Source of the DNA: Bradyrhizobium amphicarpaeae
GTDB lineage: Bacteria; Pseudomonadota; Alphaproteobacteria; Rhizobiales; Xanthobacteraceae
Direction: 5' to 3'
Length of the DNA: 64,000 bases
Assembly (NCBI RefSeq): GCF_002266435.3
Contig: NZ_CP029426.2
Location: 5,238,001-5,302,000 of the forward strand
Shown: one piece after another, positions 26,381-35,093 of the stretch
Position numbering within the stretch: the stretch's first letter is position 1
Layout of the letters: each line of letters opens with the position of its first letter
The notes under the pieces: model-generated
Told to the model about the DNA's origin: nothing
Seen by the model: the letters and a program-made list of their open reading frames with translations, nothing else
The model's database searches: none
Program-made: the position numbers and the translations under genes

Positions 26381-27838
26381 CTACGCTCCCGCCGCGTTCT
26401 TCGCGATCACGTTGCGGTAGAAGCTGGCGCTGAGTTTGGGCGTGCGCACCTGGGTGTCGAAATTGACGTGGTAGAGCCCGAAACGCTTGTTGAGCCCGTA
26501 GACCCACTCGAAATTGTCCATCAGGCTCCAGAGGAAATAGCCGCGCACCGGCACGCCCTCGGCGGTGGCGCGCTGGAGCTGGGCGAGATAGTTGCGCAGA
26601 TACATGATGCGGTCGGTGTCGTAGATCTTGCCGTCGGGCGTGACGGCGTCGTCGCCGGAGGCGCCGTTCTCGCTGATGTAGATCGCATCCGTCTTCCAGA
26701 TCTTCGCCGCCAGCTTCGGCACCCAATAGAGCGTCTCCGGCCCGACGCGCAGCCAGTCCGAGTTCATGTGCGGGAACGATTTCGGGATCGGCAGCGGCAT
26801 GAAGCCCGCGCCCTGGTCGGAGGCCACGACATAGTTCTGCGGCGCGTAGATGTTGAGGCCGAGGAAATCGACCGGCGAGGAGATGATCTTCAGCTCCGCA
26901 TCGGTGAATTTCGGCGCGTTCGGCCCGGCGAATTTCAGGAAGGCATCGGTATAGCGGCCCGACATGATGACGTTGAGATAGCCGGCGTTCATCTCGCGCA
27001 GCGCGATCTCGGCGGCGCGAACGTTCTCAGGCGTGTCGATGGCTGGCGCGCAGGCATCGATGTTCTCGGCCGGCCCCACCCTCGTGCCGCGGCGGCCGCT
27101 GGCGCGCACCGCCTGCACCGCGAGCCCGTGTGCGAGCGCGCTATTGTGCCTGATCTGGTTGACCTCGGCTTGCGGCAGCGTCAGGCCCGGCGCGTCGATG
27201 CCGATGCCGTAACCGAAATAGACGAAGCGGCCGCTCTCGTTCAGCGTGAACACGTTCTTGACGCGGTCGGTCAGATGCTTGGCGACATAGGCGGCGTAGT
27301 CGCCGAAGATCTTGCAGGTCTCCGTCGAGCGCCAACCGCCGAAGCGATCCTGCAGCGATTGCGGCAGGTCCCAGTGATAGAGCGTCAGCCACGGCTCGAT
27401 GCCGTTCTTCAGGAGCTCGTCGACCAGACGATTGTAGAAGTCGAGTCCCTTCGGGTTGGGCTGGCCGTCGCCGTCCGGGAACAGCCGCGGCCAGGCCACC
27501 GAGAAGCGATAGGCCTTGCAGCCGAGATCCTTGATGAGCGCAATGTCTTCCTTGTAGCGGTGATAATGCTCATTGGCGCGGTCGCCATTGGTGCCGTCCT
27601 CGATCTTGCCGGGGATGCGCACGAACTTGTCCCAGATCGAGGCCCCTCGCCCGTCCTCGTTGACCGCGCCCTCGACCTGATAGGACGAGGTCGCCGTGCC
27701 CCAGACGAAGCCCGCCGGAAAGCCGGCGCGCGGCGGCAACGCCGGCTTCGCCTTTGCTGCACCGAGCGGACCGGTCAAGCCGGCCGCGGACAGCCCCGCG
27801 AGTTTCGCGAACCGGCGACGCGAGACCTTGTCCGACAT
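26381..27838 (-). CDS. Tat-exported GH1 family beta-glucosidase-like enzyme
   Basis: A 485-residue glycoside hydrolase family 1 protein. The acid/base Glu is in FTLNESG (about residue 201; family TxNEP, here with SG in place of P) and the nucleophile in YISENGASGDD (about 388). The N-terminus SRRRFAKLAGLSAAG is a twin-arginine signal, unusual since most bacterial GH1 enzymes are cytoplasmic. Other conserved parts are FVWGTATSSYQVEGA, FSVAWPRLFPDG and YFLWSLMDNFEW. It probably cleaves beta-glucosides in the periplasm or at the cell surface. ATG at 27838 is chosen for the Tat signal. Confidence 0.9.
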   Translation of the reverse strand: MSDKVSRRRFAKLAGLSAAGLTGPLGAAKAKPALPPRAGFPAGFVWGTATSSYQVEGAVNEDGRGASIWDKFVRIPGKIEDGTNGDRANEHYHRYKEDIALIKDLGCKAYRFSVAWPRLFPDGDGQPNPKGLDFYNRLVDELLKNGIEPWLTLYHWDLPQSLQDRFGGWRSTETCKIFGDYAAYVAKHLTDRVKNVFTLNESGRFVYFGYGIGIDAPGLTLPQAEVNQIRHNSALAHGLAVQAVRASGRRGTRVGPAENIDACAPAIDTPENVRAAEIALREMNAGYLNVIMSGRYTDAFLKFAGPNAPKFTDAELKIISSPVDFLGLNIYAPQNYVVASDQGAGFMPLPIPKSFPHMNSDWLRVGPETLYWVPKLAAKIWKTDAIYISENGASGDDAVTPDGKIYDTDRIMYLRNYLAQLQRATAEGVPVRGYFLWSLMDNFEWVYGLNKRFGLYHVNFDTQVRTPKLSASFYRNVIAKNAAGA

Positions 27839-27988
27839 TGATGCTTCTCCGCTTCCAAACTGTTGCGGGCGCACAATGGCGAGTCCATGGCGATTTGAGA
27901 AGCAAGCTTTGGGACAAGCCGGATGCAGATTCGCGCGACCTGGGGCGCGACATATGGATGCGGGCATGCCCCGCGCCGGCGCCCTCGA

Positions 27989-28408
27989 TCAGCGCGAGCG
28001 CTTCGGCAACTTTGGCAGCTTGTCGGGGTTGAACGCCGGGAACTGCTCGGTTCGCGCCGGTGCCGGCGGCTGCTGTTCGGTCAGGATGAGCGTGCCCCTG
28101 AGGATCATTCCGGGCGCTTGTCGTGTCGTCGCGGTGTAAGTCGCGATCTTGCCGGGGCAGTTTCCCTCGATCTCCAAAGTGAGGTCGTCATCCACGCCGA
28201 ACACCGTCGCACGCCCCTCTATCCGTCCGTCGGTATGGCGCTTTGTTATTACGGTGGCGGTGAAGCGATCTCCATCGATCCGGCACGAGCCTTGATACGT
28301 CATCAGGCTATCGCGACCCCAGATCTGCCCATCCGCGAGATGGACGATCCCGGTCCCCTGGTCGAGCGGCGTCTCGTACCACGCCGCGTATGTGCCGTCC
28401 TTCAGCAT
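27989..28408 (-). CDS. GrlR-like domain protein
   Basis: A 139-residue protein. The N-terminal 100 residues (DGTYAAWYETPLDQGTGIVH, RDSLMTYQGSCRIDGDRFTA, and the late TTRQAPGMILRG) resemble the small beta-barrel GrlR-type domain first named for a type III secretion regulator in enteropathogens. A Pro-rich linker and basic tail (LPKLPKRSR) follow. In soil bacteria such proteins are common and are not evidence for a secretion system. Function is unknown. Confidence 0.6.
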   Translation of the reverse strand: MLKDGTYAAWYETPLDQGTGIVHLADGQIWGRDSLMTYQGSCRIDGDRFTATVITKRHTDGRIEGRATVFGVDDDLTLEIEGNCPGKIATYTATTRQAPGMILRGTLILTEQQPPAPARTEQFPAFNPDKLPKLPKRSR

Positions 28409-28471
28409 GGGAGCGGTCTCCCTTGGCCATTCCCCCGCGCGACAATCCGCATGAATAGCGCTAAGAAAGCG

Positions 28472-28639
28472 TTAATCGCGAGGCCCGTGCCAATCCGGCC
28501 TTGCCCTGCGCAGCTCGGCCTCAAGATCTTCGACGATGCCGTGAAGCAGGCACGCGGCAAGCGGATCCGTCACCTCCCGTTCCAAATGCCGATAACGCGC
28601 GATCTGGCACTCCTGCTCGGTCAATTGGCGCTCTGTCAT
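28472..28639 (-). CDS. 55-residue conserved-looking small protein
   Basis: ATG at 28639 opens a frame of 55 codons beginning MTERQLTEQECQIARYRHLE and ending RPDWHGPRD, an amphipathic helical protein with even codon use and no low-complexity. I recall similar short helical proteins in rhizobial genomes, but no function. It lies between two other small hypothetical genes on the same strand. Confidence 0.5.
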   Translation of the reverse strand: MTERQLTEQECQIARYRHLEREVTDPLAACLLHGIVEDLEAELRRARPDWHGPRD

Positions 28640-28788
28640 CACACCGGCCCTCCGACAAACTGACGCGGAGAGCGCCCGGCAGTTGCATTAAAATTTTCAG
28701 ATCATTTGACATAGTTTCCGGTTCGTGAAGACGGGGCTGCACGGAACTTCGGCCGCGCCGGGCCACATCGTCCCTAGGCGCCCCTGCT

Positions 28789-29190
28789 CTAGGAGGGCAG
28801 ACGAAGCCAGACGTCCCTGCTCGCCAGCGTGCCGTTCGGCGTGGCGATCTCCATGTCCACAACGTGCAGAGAGCCGGGCTCGTCTGAATAGACGTACCTG
28901 AGGTGCCACATCAGGCCCAGATCCGGCGAAATGACAAAATCGTCCAATCCGTCGGTGATATCTCGAACGGCCTCGCGGTGCGTCAAGGGTGCAGAAAACA
29001 TCGCATCGATGAGGTCGGCGAGGCTCATGCCCTCGACGAGCATAAGTCGCGCGATCTCGTCACCGTAGACGTGCCGAAGCGCTGTAACGATAGCAGCGAC
29101 GGCATCCGGATTCTTCAACGCCACAGCAAAGCGAGCCTCCGAAGCCATCATGCCGGAGGCGGGATATTCTGCAAGCTCAGCGTGCGCCAT
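28789..29190 (-). CDS. Hypothetical protein, unknown function
   Basis: A 133-residue soluble protein with no signal peptide. An N-terminal helical part (residues 15-85) is followed by a beta-rich part (MWHLRYVYSDEPGSLHVVDMEIATP). Two candidate starts exist, ATG at 29190 and ATG ATG near 29151. The long frame continuing upstream is antisense-like shadow of the TonB receptor and is not coding. I do not recognise a family. Confidence 0.55.
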   Translation of the reverse strand: MAHAELAEYPASGMMASEARFAVALKNPDAVAAIVTALRHVYGDEIARLMLVEGMSLADLIDAMFSAPLTHREAVRDITDGLDDFVISPDLGLMWHLRYVYSDEPGSLHVVDMEIATPNGTLASRDVWLRLPS

Positions 29191-29228
29191 CGCGGAACAG
29201 GAGGCGCTGCGTCCGGCCGCGGCCTTTC

Positions 29229-31703
29229 CTAGAACGTCACCCGCATCCCCGCGTAGAACGCGCGCGGCCTCGCCGGGCTCAGCGAGCGCGGGTCGGTGAA
29301 GTCGTTGCCGCCGTTGGTGAAGTTGGGCAAGGCTTCGCGGTCGAAGAACTGTCCGTAGGTGGCGTAGCGCCTGTCGAAGACGTTGTCGACGCGGCCGTAA
29401 AGCTGGATGTTCTTCGCCACTTGGTAGGAGGTGCGGAGGTTGAACACCGTGTAGGACGGCAACTTGGAATATTGGTTGGATTCGTCGCCGACGAAATACT
29501 GGCTGGACACGAACAATGCGTTGCCGCCGACCTTCCAGACGTCGGTCACGGCGTAATCGATGCCGACCTTCACGCGGTGACGCGGGATCGCGGGAAGCTG
29601 GTTGCCGGGCGAAACCTGAATGGTCTCTGTCACGGGATCCCTGAACGGGCTTTCGGAGCCGAGCTCGAACGCATCGAGGTAGCGCGCGTCGACGAAGGCA
29701 TAGCTCGCCTGGAACTGCAGCGTGGGAGACTTGATGCTGACCTCGGCCTCGAGCCCTTGACGCCTGGTCCGGCCGACATTGCTGAAATAGCCGAACCCGG
29801 TCCGCCCAACTGCGGGCACCGCGACGATGTCGTCGTAATTGGTCGCGCGGAACGCGCCGACCTTCCATCCGAGCGAGCCGATGTTCAGCTCCTTGGTGCC
29901 GCGGAGGCCGGCCTCGACGGTCTTGGAAACCACCTGCTTCAGCGGCGGGTCCGAGACGAGGAAGGCCGCGATGAGACAGGGCCGGGCCGGATCGGCGCAG
30001 CCGAGCTCGAGCGGCGTCGGCACGCGGTTGGCCTCGGAGTAACCGGCATAGGCCGTCAGCTCCGGCGTGATCTTGTAGGTGCCGCCGATCACCGGATTGA
30101 AACGGGTGAACGTGTGGTCGCCGTTGAGGGCGGACCCGAGCTGGTCTTCCAGGCTGATGCGCGCAACGTTGAAGCGGCCGCCGCCGGTGACGGCGAAGGC
30201 ATCGGTGACGTTGAACGTGTCCATCGCGTACAGGCCGTTGTACTGATTGACGGTCCGCAGCGAGACGGGGCCGGCCACGGGATCGGCCACGGGCGTCGCG
30301 CCGAGGAAGACGCCGCTGCCGTTCACGACGTAATTTTCTCCCATCGAGCCGATTTCGGCGGTCGCGTTGTAGCGCGTGACGCTGGCGTCGTAGCTCGTGC
30401 CCATCACGAAGCGGTTGTCGTGCCCGAACAACTGATCGGTGTTGGTGGCCTGTCCCGACACGCCGAACGTGGTCGAACGGATCGAGCCCCGATCGATCTC
30501 GCCGAGGATGGTCCCCGGCGCAAAGGGATTGGCGAGTTGCACGCCGCCCGCGCCGTTCGCGGCCGTGGTGTCGTCGCCAAAGCACAGCAGCGCCGGATCC
30601 GCACCGCATTCCTGCGCGTCCGTCGGATTGCCGTCGACGATCTTCTGCTCGAACCTGCGCACATGGGCGGTGCCTTCGAGCGTCCAGGTCGGCGTCGCAT
30701 CGACTTTTCCGGTCAGGTTGAGATAGCCGACGCGATTGGAGGTGGTCTGAGGCGTGGTGTAGGTCGCGCCCCAATATTTGTCGAGCAGCTCGGCCGGAAC
30801 GGTAGCGCTGGCGCCGAAATCGTTCTTGGCGACGCCCATATTGGCGTGGAATTCGCTATCGCCGGTCTTGTAACCGACGTCGCCGTAGAAGCGCCGCACG
30901 GTCGATTGCGAGAAATTGCGGAAGCCGTTATCGCGCAGACCTTCGAGCGCGCCGTAGACGCCGTAGTTCTTGTCGACGGTCTTGCCCCACTGCGCCGAGC
31001 CCTGGATGCGGCCGAACGAGCCGCCCATCACGTCGATCTCGGCGCCCTGATAGGTGAAGCCGTCCTTCATTTGCAGGTTGATGGCGCCGCCCAGCGCGTT
31101 GAGTCCGAAGGCCGGGTTGTTGGTCACCAGCGTTACCGACCTGATGGCGGCGGTCGGGATCAGGTCCCAGTTGACGGCATCCGAGAACGCTTCGTTGATG
31201 CGGACGCCGTTCTGGTACACCGCAAGGCCCTGCGGCGTGCCGACCACGGGCGAAGCGACGAAGCCGCGGAATTCCACATCGGGCTGGAACGGATTGCCGG
31301 TGACCTCGGTGATGTTGACGCCGGCGATGTTGTCGCGCAGCGCGTCGGTGACGTTCAGCGAACCGGTGCGCCTGATCTGGCTCGCATCGACGGCGTTGAT
31401 CGCCGACGGCACCTTATCGACGTCGAGGCCTCGGCCCGTGCCCGGCGCGGTCGGGTAGACGTAAAGGCGCGTCTTCGGAGCGGCGGACGACGGCGCCCCG
31501 ATGCGCGCGACCGGCCGCGTCGGCGCGGTACGCCTCGCCACCGACGGCGGCGGCGCCGCGACTTCGACCGGCGGCAGATTCTGGACGTTGGTCTCCTCGT
31601 CCTGCGCGGCCAGAGCGGGGCTCGCGAAAACCACCCCGGACACCAGACCTGATGACACCGAGGCCATCAACAAACGACACCTGAACGAAAGAACCTTGCC
31701 CAT
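29229..31703 (-). CDS. TonB-dependent outer-membrane receptor, LutH-like
   Basis: An 824-residue receptor. A signal peptide (about residues 1-33) is followed by a Pro/Ala-rich linker, a plug domain (about 90-220, with DALRDNIAGVNITEV and the NPAFGLNALGGAINLQMKDG motif) and a 22-strand barrel ending in GMRVTF with the terminal aromatic. ATG at 31703 with GGAAGGCGGGG upstream is preferred over the open frame to 31808. It is the only outer-membrane receptor in the C1/lanthanide island and lies directly downstream of the sensor kinase, so a lanthanide-chelate receptor like LutH is the best guess. Other metallophores are possible. Confidence 0.85.
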   Translation of the reverse strand: MGKVLSFRCRLLMASVSSGLVSGVVFASPALAAQDEETNVQNLPPVEVAAPPPSVARRTAPTRPVARIGAPSSAAPKTRLYVYPTAPGTGRGLDVDKVPSAINAVDASQIRRTGSLNVTDALRDNIAGVNITEVTGNPFQPDVEFRGFVASPVVGTPQGLAVYQNGVRINEAFSDAVNWDLIPTAAIRSVTLVTNNPAFGLNALGGAINLQMKDGFTYQGAEIDVMGGSFGRIQGSAQWGKTVDKNYGVYGALEGLRDNGFRNFSQSTVRRFYGDVGYKTGDSEFHANMGVAKNDFGASATVPAELLDKYWGATYTTPQTTSNRVGYLNLTGKVDATPTWTLEGTAHVRRFEQKIVDGNPTDAQECGADPALLCFGDDTTAANGAGGVQLANPFAPGTILGEIDRGSIRSTTFGVSGQATNTDQLFGHDNRFVMGTSYDASVTRYNATAEIGSMGENYVVNGSGVFLGATPVADPVAGPVSLRTVNQYNGLYAMDTFNVTDAFAVTGGGRFNVARISLEDQLGSALNGDHTFTRFNPVIGGTYKITPELTAYAGYSEANRVPTPLELGCADPARPCLIAAFLVSDPPLKQVVSKTVEAGLRGTKELNIGSLGWKVGAFRATNYDDIVAVPAVGRTGFGYFSNVGRTRRQGLEAEVSIKSPTLQFQASYAFVDARYLDAFELGSESPFRDPVTETIQVSPGNQLPAIPRHRVKVGIDYAVTDVWKVGGNALFVSSQYFVGDESNQYSKLPSYTVFNLRTSYQVAKNIQLYGRVDNVFDRRYATYGQFFDREALPNFTNGGNDFTDPRSLSPARPRAFYAGMRVTF

Positions 31704-31822
31704 CCCCGCCTTCCCATCCGTGACCACCGGCTGTTTTGATCTTCGCCGTTTGGTTGAGACGAGTGTATGCGGCCGTCGCAATCCCGCCAGCCACAAAAGG
31801 TCGGGCATTATCCGCTCCCGAT

Positions 31823-31863
31823 CTCCCGACCAAATCGGGAAGATTTCCCGATCATTTCGGGAG
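31823..31863. promoter_or_regulatory. Array of inverted TCCCGA/TCGGGA half-sites upstream of the TonB receptor
   Basis: Six alternating half-sites occur in 41 bases: CTCCCGA, ATCGGGA, TTCCCGA, TTCGGGAG. The centre is a perfect 8-bp dyad, ATCGGGAA-GAT-TTCCCGAT (31834-31852). The array lies 120 bases before the receptor ATG, just after the kinase stop. It could be an operator for the receptor or an unusual terminator for the kinase gene; no T run follows, which favours the operator. Confidence 0.5.
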
Positions 31864-31866
31864 CGA

Positions 31867-33225
31867 TCAGGCCGCGGAAGTCGGAACCAGTGCCTCCACC
31901 GTCAATCCGCCATCGCCGGAGACGACGTTGAGCGTACCGCCCAACGCCAGGATCCGCTCCCGCATGCCGACGAGGCCGAAGCCGAGCTTCTGATCCGGCT
32001 CCATGCCGCGGCCATTGTCGCTGACCCGCACCCGGGCGCAGACGCGGCCGTCCTGCGCCATCTGCTCCGCCGGCTCGATCACGACATTGACCGAGGTTGC
32101 GCCGGCGTGGCGGAACACGTTGGTGAGCGCCTCCTGCACGATGCGGTAGATGGTGAGGTCGGCGGTCTCGCCGGTTGGGCCCAGCGCGGTTGAGATCGAC
32201 GTCTCGATCGCGACATCCGGATGCGATTCCCGCCACAGCCGCGACAGTGATTCCAGCGCCTGGCGCAGACCGAGTTCCGCAAGGCCGACGGGGCGCAGGC
32301 GCTCCAGCACGCGGCGATTGAACTGCTGCAGCGCGTTGATCTGCTCCAGCATGGCGCTGCCGTGTTTTCGCACGGCGTCGGCACTGGGAACGCGCCCATC
32401 CGCCTGCTTCGCCAGCGCGCCGGCATGCGCGCGCAACGAGAACAGATACGGCCCGAATTCGTCGTGGAGCTCGCGCGCGATCTCCTTGCGCTCGATGTCC
32501 TGGAGCGACACCGCGCGCTCGGCGAGGCGCCGCTTGTCCTCGACCGCCTCGCCCAGCGTCGCGGCAAGGTGGTTGAGCCTGGTGCAGATCGCGGCAAGCT
32601 CCGGCGCGCCGCCCGGTGTGACACGGGCCTCGTAATGTCCGCCTTCCAGCTCCCCCATTGCCTCCGCCAGCGCCCGCAGCGGCGCCAGCGCCCGGCCGAC
32701 CACGTTCATCATAAGCAAGAACAGCGCCAGCGCGATCGCCGAGCCGACCTCGAGCTGGGTCACGACGCCGTCCCAGATCTCCGCGATCTCGTCATCGGGA
32801 TGCGAGGTGATCAGGAGCGAACCGGGCTTGCCATGGATCGAGACCGGCACGCTCACCGCGGTCTGCTCGGGATGAACCAGGCTGACGAACCAGGCCGGCG
32901 GCCCGCGCGTGTCGGCGTCAGCGTCAAGCCGGGGCGGCGTCTGCGGATTGCCCGCGGCATCGCGGAGCGTGATGCTGACATGGCGGAGGCGGCTGAGGTC
33001 GCGCGCGATCTGGTTCAGCCTGGCATCCGGATCGGGCGCCTCGTTGAGATCGGAAACGATCATCTCGATGAATTCGCGCGCGAGCCGGATCACGCTCTGG
33101 TCCTCGGCCTGCACGCGCGGAGCTGCCTCCGCGACCTGGCGGCCGATATTGACAGCGAGCCCCAGCGCCAGCAGCAACGCCAGCAAGAGGTTGATGCGCC
33201 CGCGCAAGGATAGATTTTGCCACAT
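31867..33225 (-). CDS. flhS: Sensor histidine kinase, FlhS-like (HisKA_3 type)
   Basis: A 452-residue membrane sensor kinase: TM1 at about residues 11-27, periplasmic sensor domain 28-155, TM2 about 160-178, HAMP, then dimerisation/phosphoacceptor helix IERKEIARELHDEFGPY (His about 254) and an HATPase domain ending with DNGRGME and GFGLVGMRERI. This is the NarX/UhpB-type kinase used with LuxR-type regulators. It is divergent from such a regulator and from fghA, matching the FlhS/FlhR system known to control formaldehyde and methanol genes in Paracoccus. The signal may be formaldehyde or an alcohol-oxidation product; this is inference. Confidence 0.8.
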   Translation of the reverse strand: MWQNLSLRGRINLLLALLLALGLAVNIGRQVAEAAPRVQAEDQSVIRLAREFIEMIVSDLNEAPDPDARLNQIARDLSRLRHVSITLRDAAGNPQTPPRLDADADTRGPPAWFVSLVHPEQTAVSVPVSIHGKPGSLLITSHPDDEIAEIWDGVVTQLEVGSAIALALFLLMMNVVGRALAPLRALAEAMGELEGGHYEARVTPGGAPELAAICTRLNHLAATLGEAVEDKRRLAERAVSLQDIERKEIARELHDEFGPYLFSLRAHAGALAKQADGRVPSADAVRKHGSAMLEQINALQQFNRRVLERLRPVGLAELGLRQALESLSRLWRESHPDVAIETSISTALGPTGETADLTIYRIVQEALTNVFRHAGATSVNVVIEPAEQMAQDGRVCARVRVSDNGRGMEPDQKLGFGLVGMRERILALGGTLNVVSGDGGLTVEALVPTSAA

Positions 33226-33274
33226 TGGTGTCGCCCGTGCCTCGCGAAGCCTCGCCCGCCCCGGTCCGATGGCG

Positions 33275-33303
33275 TTGACAGGGCCGAAGCGGCGGATACT
33301 AAT
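33275..33303 (+). promoter_or_regulatory. Candidate sigma-70 promoter for the response regulator gene
   Basis: TTGACA at 33275-33280 is followed after 16-17 bases by TACTAAT, about 65 bases before the regulator ATG. It lies in the 141-base divergent region with the kinase gene. Confidence 0.45.
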
Positions 33304-33366
33304 CGGAAGCGTACAGCAATCCCGGCCGGGCGCGAAACAGGCCGACGCTGTCACAAGGAAACGCCT

Positions 33367-33987
33367 ATGCGCATTCTGATCGTCGACGATCATCCCATTG
33401 TCGCCTCCGGCTGCCGTGCCGTGCTGGCCGACGAGGGTGAGATCGAGATTTTGGAGGCCGCCGACGCCGAGGATGGCGAGTGCGTCTTCATCGTCGAACG
33501 CCCCGACCTCTGCATCATCGACATCAATTTGCCGACCGTCTCCGGATTCGAGCTGGCGCGCCGCATCCTCGAGCGCGCGCCCGAGGCCCGCATCATCATG
33601 TTCAGCATGAACGACGATCCGGCCTTTGCCGCGCGCGCGATCGAATGCGGCGCCAAGGGCTACGTCTCCAAGACCGGCGACCCCGACGACCTCGTCGAGG
33701 CGATCCGCGCCGTCGGCGGCGGCGGCACGTATTTGCCCAGCGCGATCGCGCGCAGCATCGCCTTCGCCGGGCCGACGCTGGCGCAAAGCCCGCTGTCCAA
33801 GCTGAACCCGCGCGAGATGGAGATCCTGCGGCTGCTCAGCGCCGGCAAGAGCCTGTCCGAGATCGCCTGGCTGGTGCAGTCGTCCTACAAGACGGTCGCC
33901 AACACCTCGTCCATCATGCGCCAGAAGCTCGGGGTGAAGACCTCGGTCGAGCTGGTGCGGCTGGCGATCGACAGCGGCGTCGCCTGA
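33367..33987 (+). CDS. flhR: Response regulator, FlhR-like (REC plus LuxR HTH)
   Basis: A 206-residue NarL/FixJ-type regulator. The receiver domain has acidic pair DD at 8-9, phosphoacceptor Asp in CIIDINLP (about residue 52) and the late Lys in GYVSKTG. The C-terminal LuxR HTH reads LNPREMEILRLLSAGKSLSEIA, then the recognition helix YKTVANTSSIMRQKLG. AAGGA precedes the ATG at 33367. It is the cognate regulator of the divergent kinase, and fghA follows 70 bases downstream. Confidence 0.82.
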   Translation: MRILIVDDHPIVASGCRAVLADEGEIEILEAADAEDGECVFIVERPDLCIIDINLPTVSGFELARRILERAPEARIIMFSMNDDPAFAARAIECGAKGYVSKTGDPDDLVEAIRAVGGGGTYLPSAIARSIAFAGPTLAQSPLSKLNPREMEILRLLSAGKSLSEIAWLVQSSYKTVANTSSIMRQKLGVKTSVELVRLAIDSGVA

Positions 33988-34057
33988 CGACGCCACAAAT
34001 TTCGGTCACATAAGCGTTGCAATCTCGATGTGGTGCGATGCCACGGAGCTCCAAGGC

Positions 34058-34903
34058 ATGACGATTCAGACTGTCTCGACCAACAAATCCTACGGCGGCG
34101 TGCAGGGTGTCTATCGCCATGCCAGCCAGGCGACCGGAACCGACATGGTGTTCTCGGTCTATGTTCCCCCGCATGCCGACGGCGCCAGGCTGCCCGTGGT
34201 CTGGTACCTCTCCGGGCTCACCTGCACCCATGCCAACGTCACCGAGAAGGGCGAATTCCGCAAGGCCTGCGCCGAGCTCGGCCTGATCTTCGTTGCGCCC
34301 GACACCTCGCCGCGCGGCGCCGACGTGCCTGATGATGCCAACAACGCCTATGATTTCGGCCTGGGGGCCGGCTTCTATGTCGACGCGACCGAGGCACCTT
34401 TCGCGCGCAATTACCGGATGTGGAGTTATGTCACCGACGAATTGCCGAAGCTCGTGACGGGAAATTTTCCCGTCGATGCCAAGCAGCAATCGATCATGGG
34501 CCATTCGATGGGCGGTCACGGCGCGCTGACGGTGGCGCTGCGCAACCCGCACCGCTATCGCGCCGCGAGCGCGTTCGCGCCGATCGTGGCGCCCTCGCTC
34601 GTGCCCTGGGGCATCAAGGCGCTGACCGGCTATCTCGGACCGAACAAAGACGCCTGGCGCGGCCATGACACGGTGGCGCTGATCGAGGACGGCGCGAGGT
34701 TTTCCGGCTTCCTGGTCGACGTCGGCGAGGCCGACAATTTCCTGAAGGAACAGCTCAAGCCGGAGCTGCTCGAAGCCGCCTGCAGCAAGGCGAACATCCC
34801 GCTGACGCTGCGGCGTCAGCCGGGCTACGACCACAGCTATTATTTCATCTCGACCTTCATGGGCGATCATCTGCACTGGCATGCGGAGAAGCTGAAGGGG
34901 TAG
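34058..34903 (+). CDS. fghA: S-formylglutathione hydrolase
   Basis: A 281-residue alpha/beta hydrolase (esterase D family) that hydrolyses S-formylglutathione to formate and glutathione, the last step of glutathione-linked formaldehyde oxidation. The nucleophile elbow is GHSMGGHGA (Ser about 149), the conserved YLSGLTCTHANV and PDTSPRGADVP segments are present, and the catalytic His is in PGYDHSYYF. The frame opens at 34028 but ATG at 34058 with AAGG upstream fits the family. The matching dehydrogenase and Gfa are 24 kb downstream, so the pathway is split across the island. Confidence 0.93.
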   Translation: MTIQTVSTNKSYGGVQGVYRHASQATGTDMVFSVYVPPHADGARLPVVWYLSGLTCTHANVTEKGEFRKACAELGLIFVAPDTSPRGADVPDDANNAYDFGLGAGFYVDATEAPFARNYRMWSYVTDELPKLVTGNFPVDAKQQSIMGHSMGGHGALTVALRNPHRYRAASAFAPIVAPSLVPWGIKALTGYLGPNKDAWRGHDTVALIEDGARFSGFLVDVGEADNFLKEQLKPELLEAACSKANIPLTLRRQPGYDHSYYFISTFMGDHLHWHAEKLKG

Positions 34904-34920
34904 GGATCGCTCGCTGCCTT

Positions 34921-35070
34921 CTTCCTTCTCCCCTTGTGGGAGAAGGTGGCGCGCAGCGCCGGATGAGGGGTTGTCTCCGCGAACCAAGTAAGAGTTGGAT
35001 TCGCGGATAGGACCCCTCACCCGTCTCGCCGCTCCGCGGCGAGCCACCCTCTCCCACAAGGGGCGAGGGA
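34921..35070. repeat. Interspersed repeat, family E copy 1
   Basis: This 150-bp element has nested inverted repeats, with ends CTTCTCCCCTTGTGGGAGAA and TTCTCCCACAAGGGGcGAGG-like, plus internal CCCTCACCCGTCTCGCCGC. A second copy in the opposite orientation is at 44255-44411, with matching ends and internal blocks. It lies between fghA and the next gene. Confidence 0.8.
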
Positions 35071-35093
35071 GCAGCGGCGCACGCCGCGAGACT

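Noticed and set aside
27989..28408. Evidence for a type III secretion locus from the GrlR-like protein
   Set aside because: No secretion apparatus genes are in the window, and this domain is common outside secretion loci.
29421..31652. A 743-codon frame opposite the TonB receptor
   Set aside because: No motif and no ribosome site; the receptor frame has signal, plug and C-terminal aromatic.
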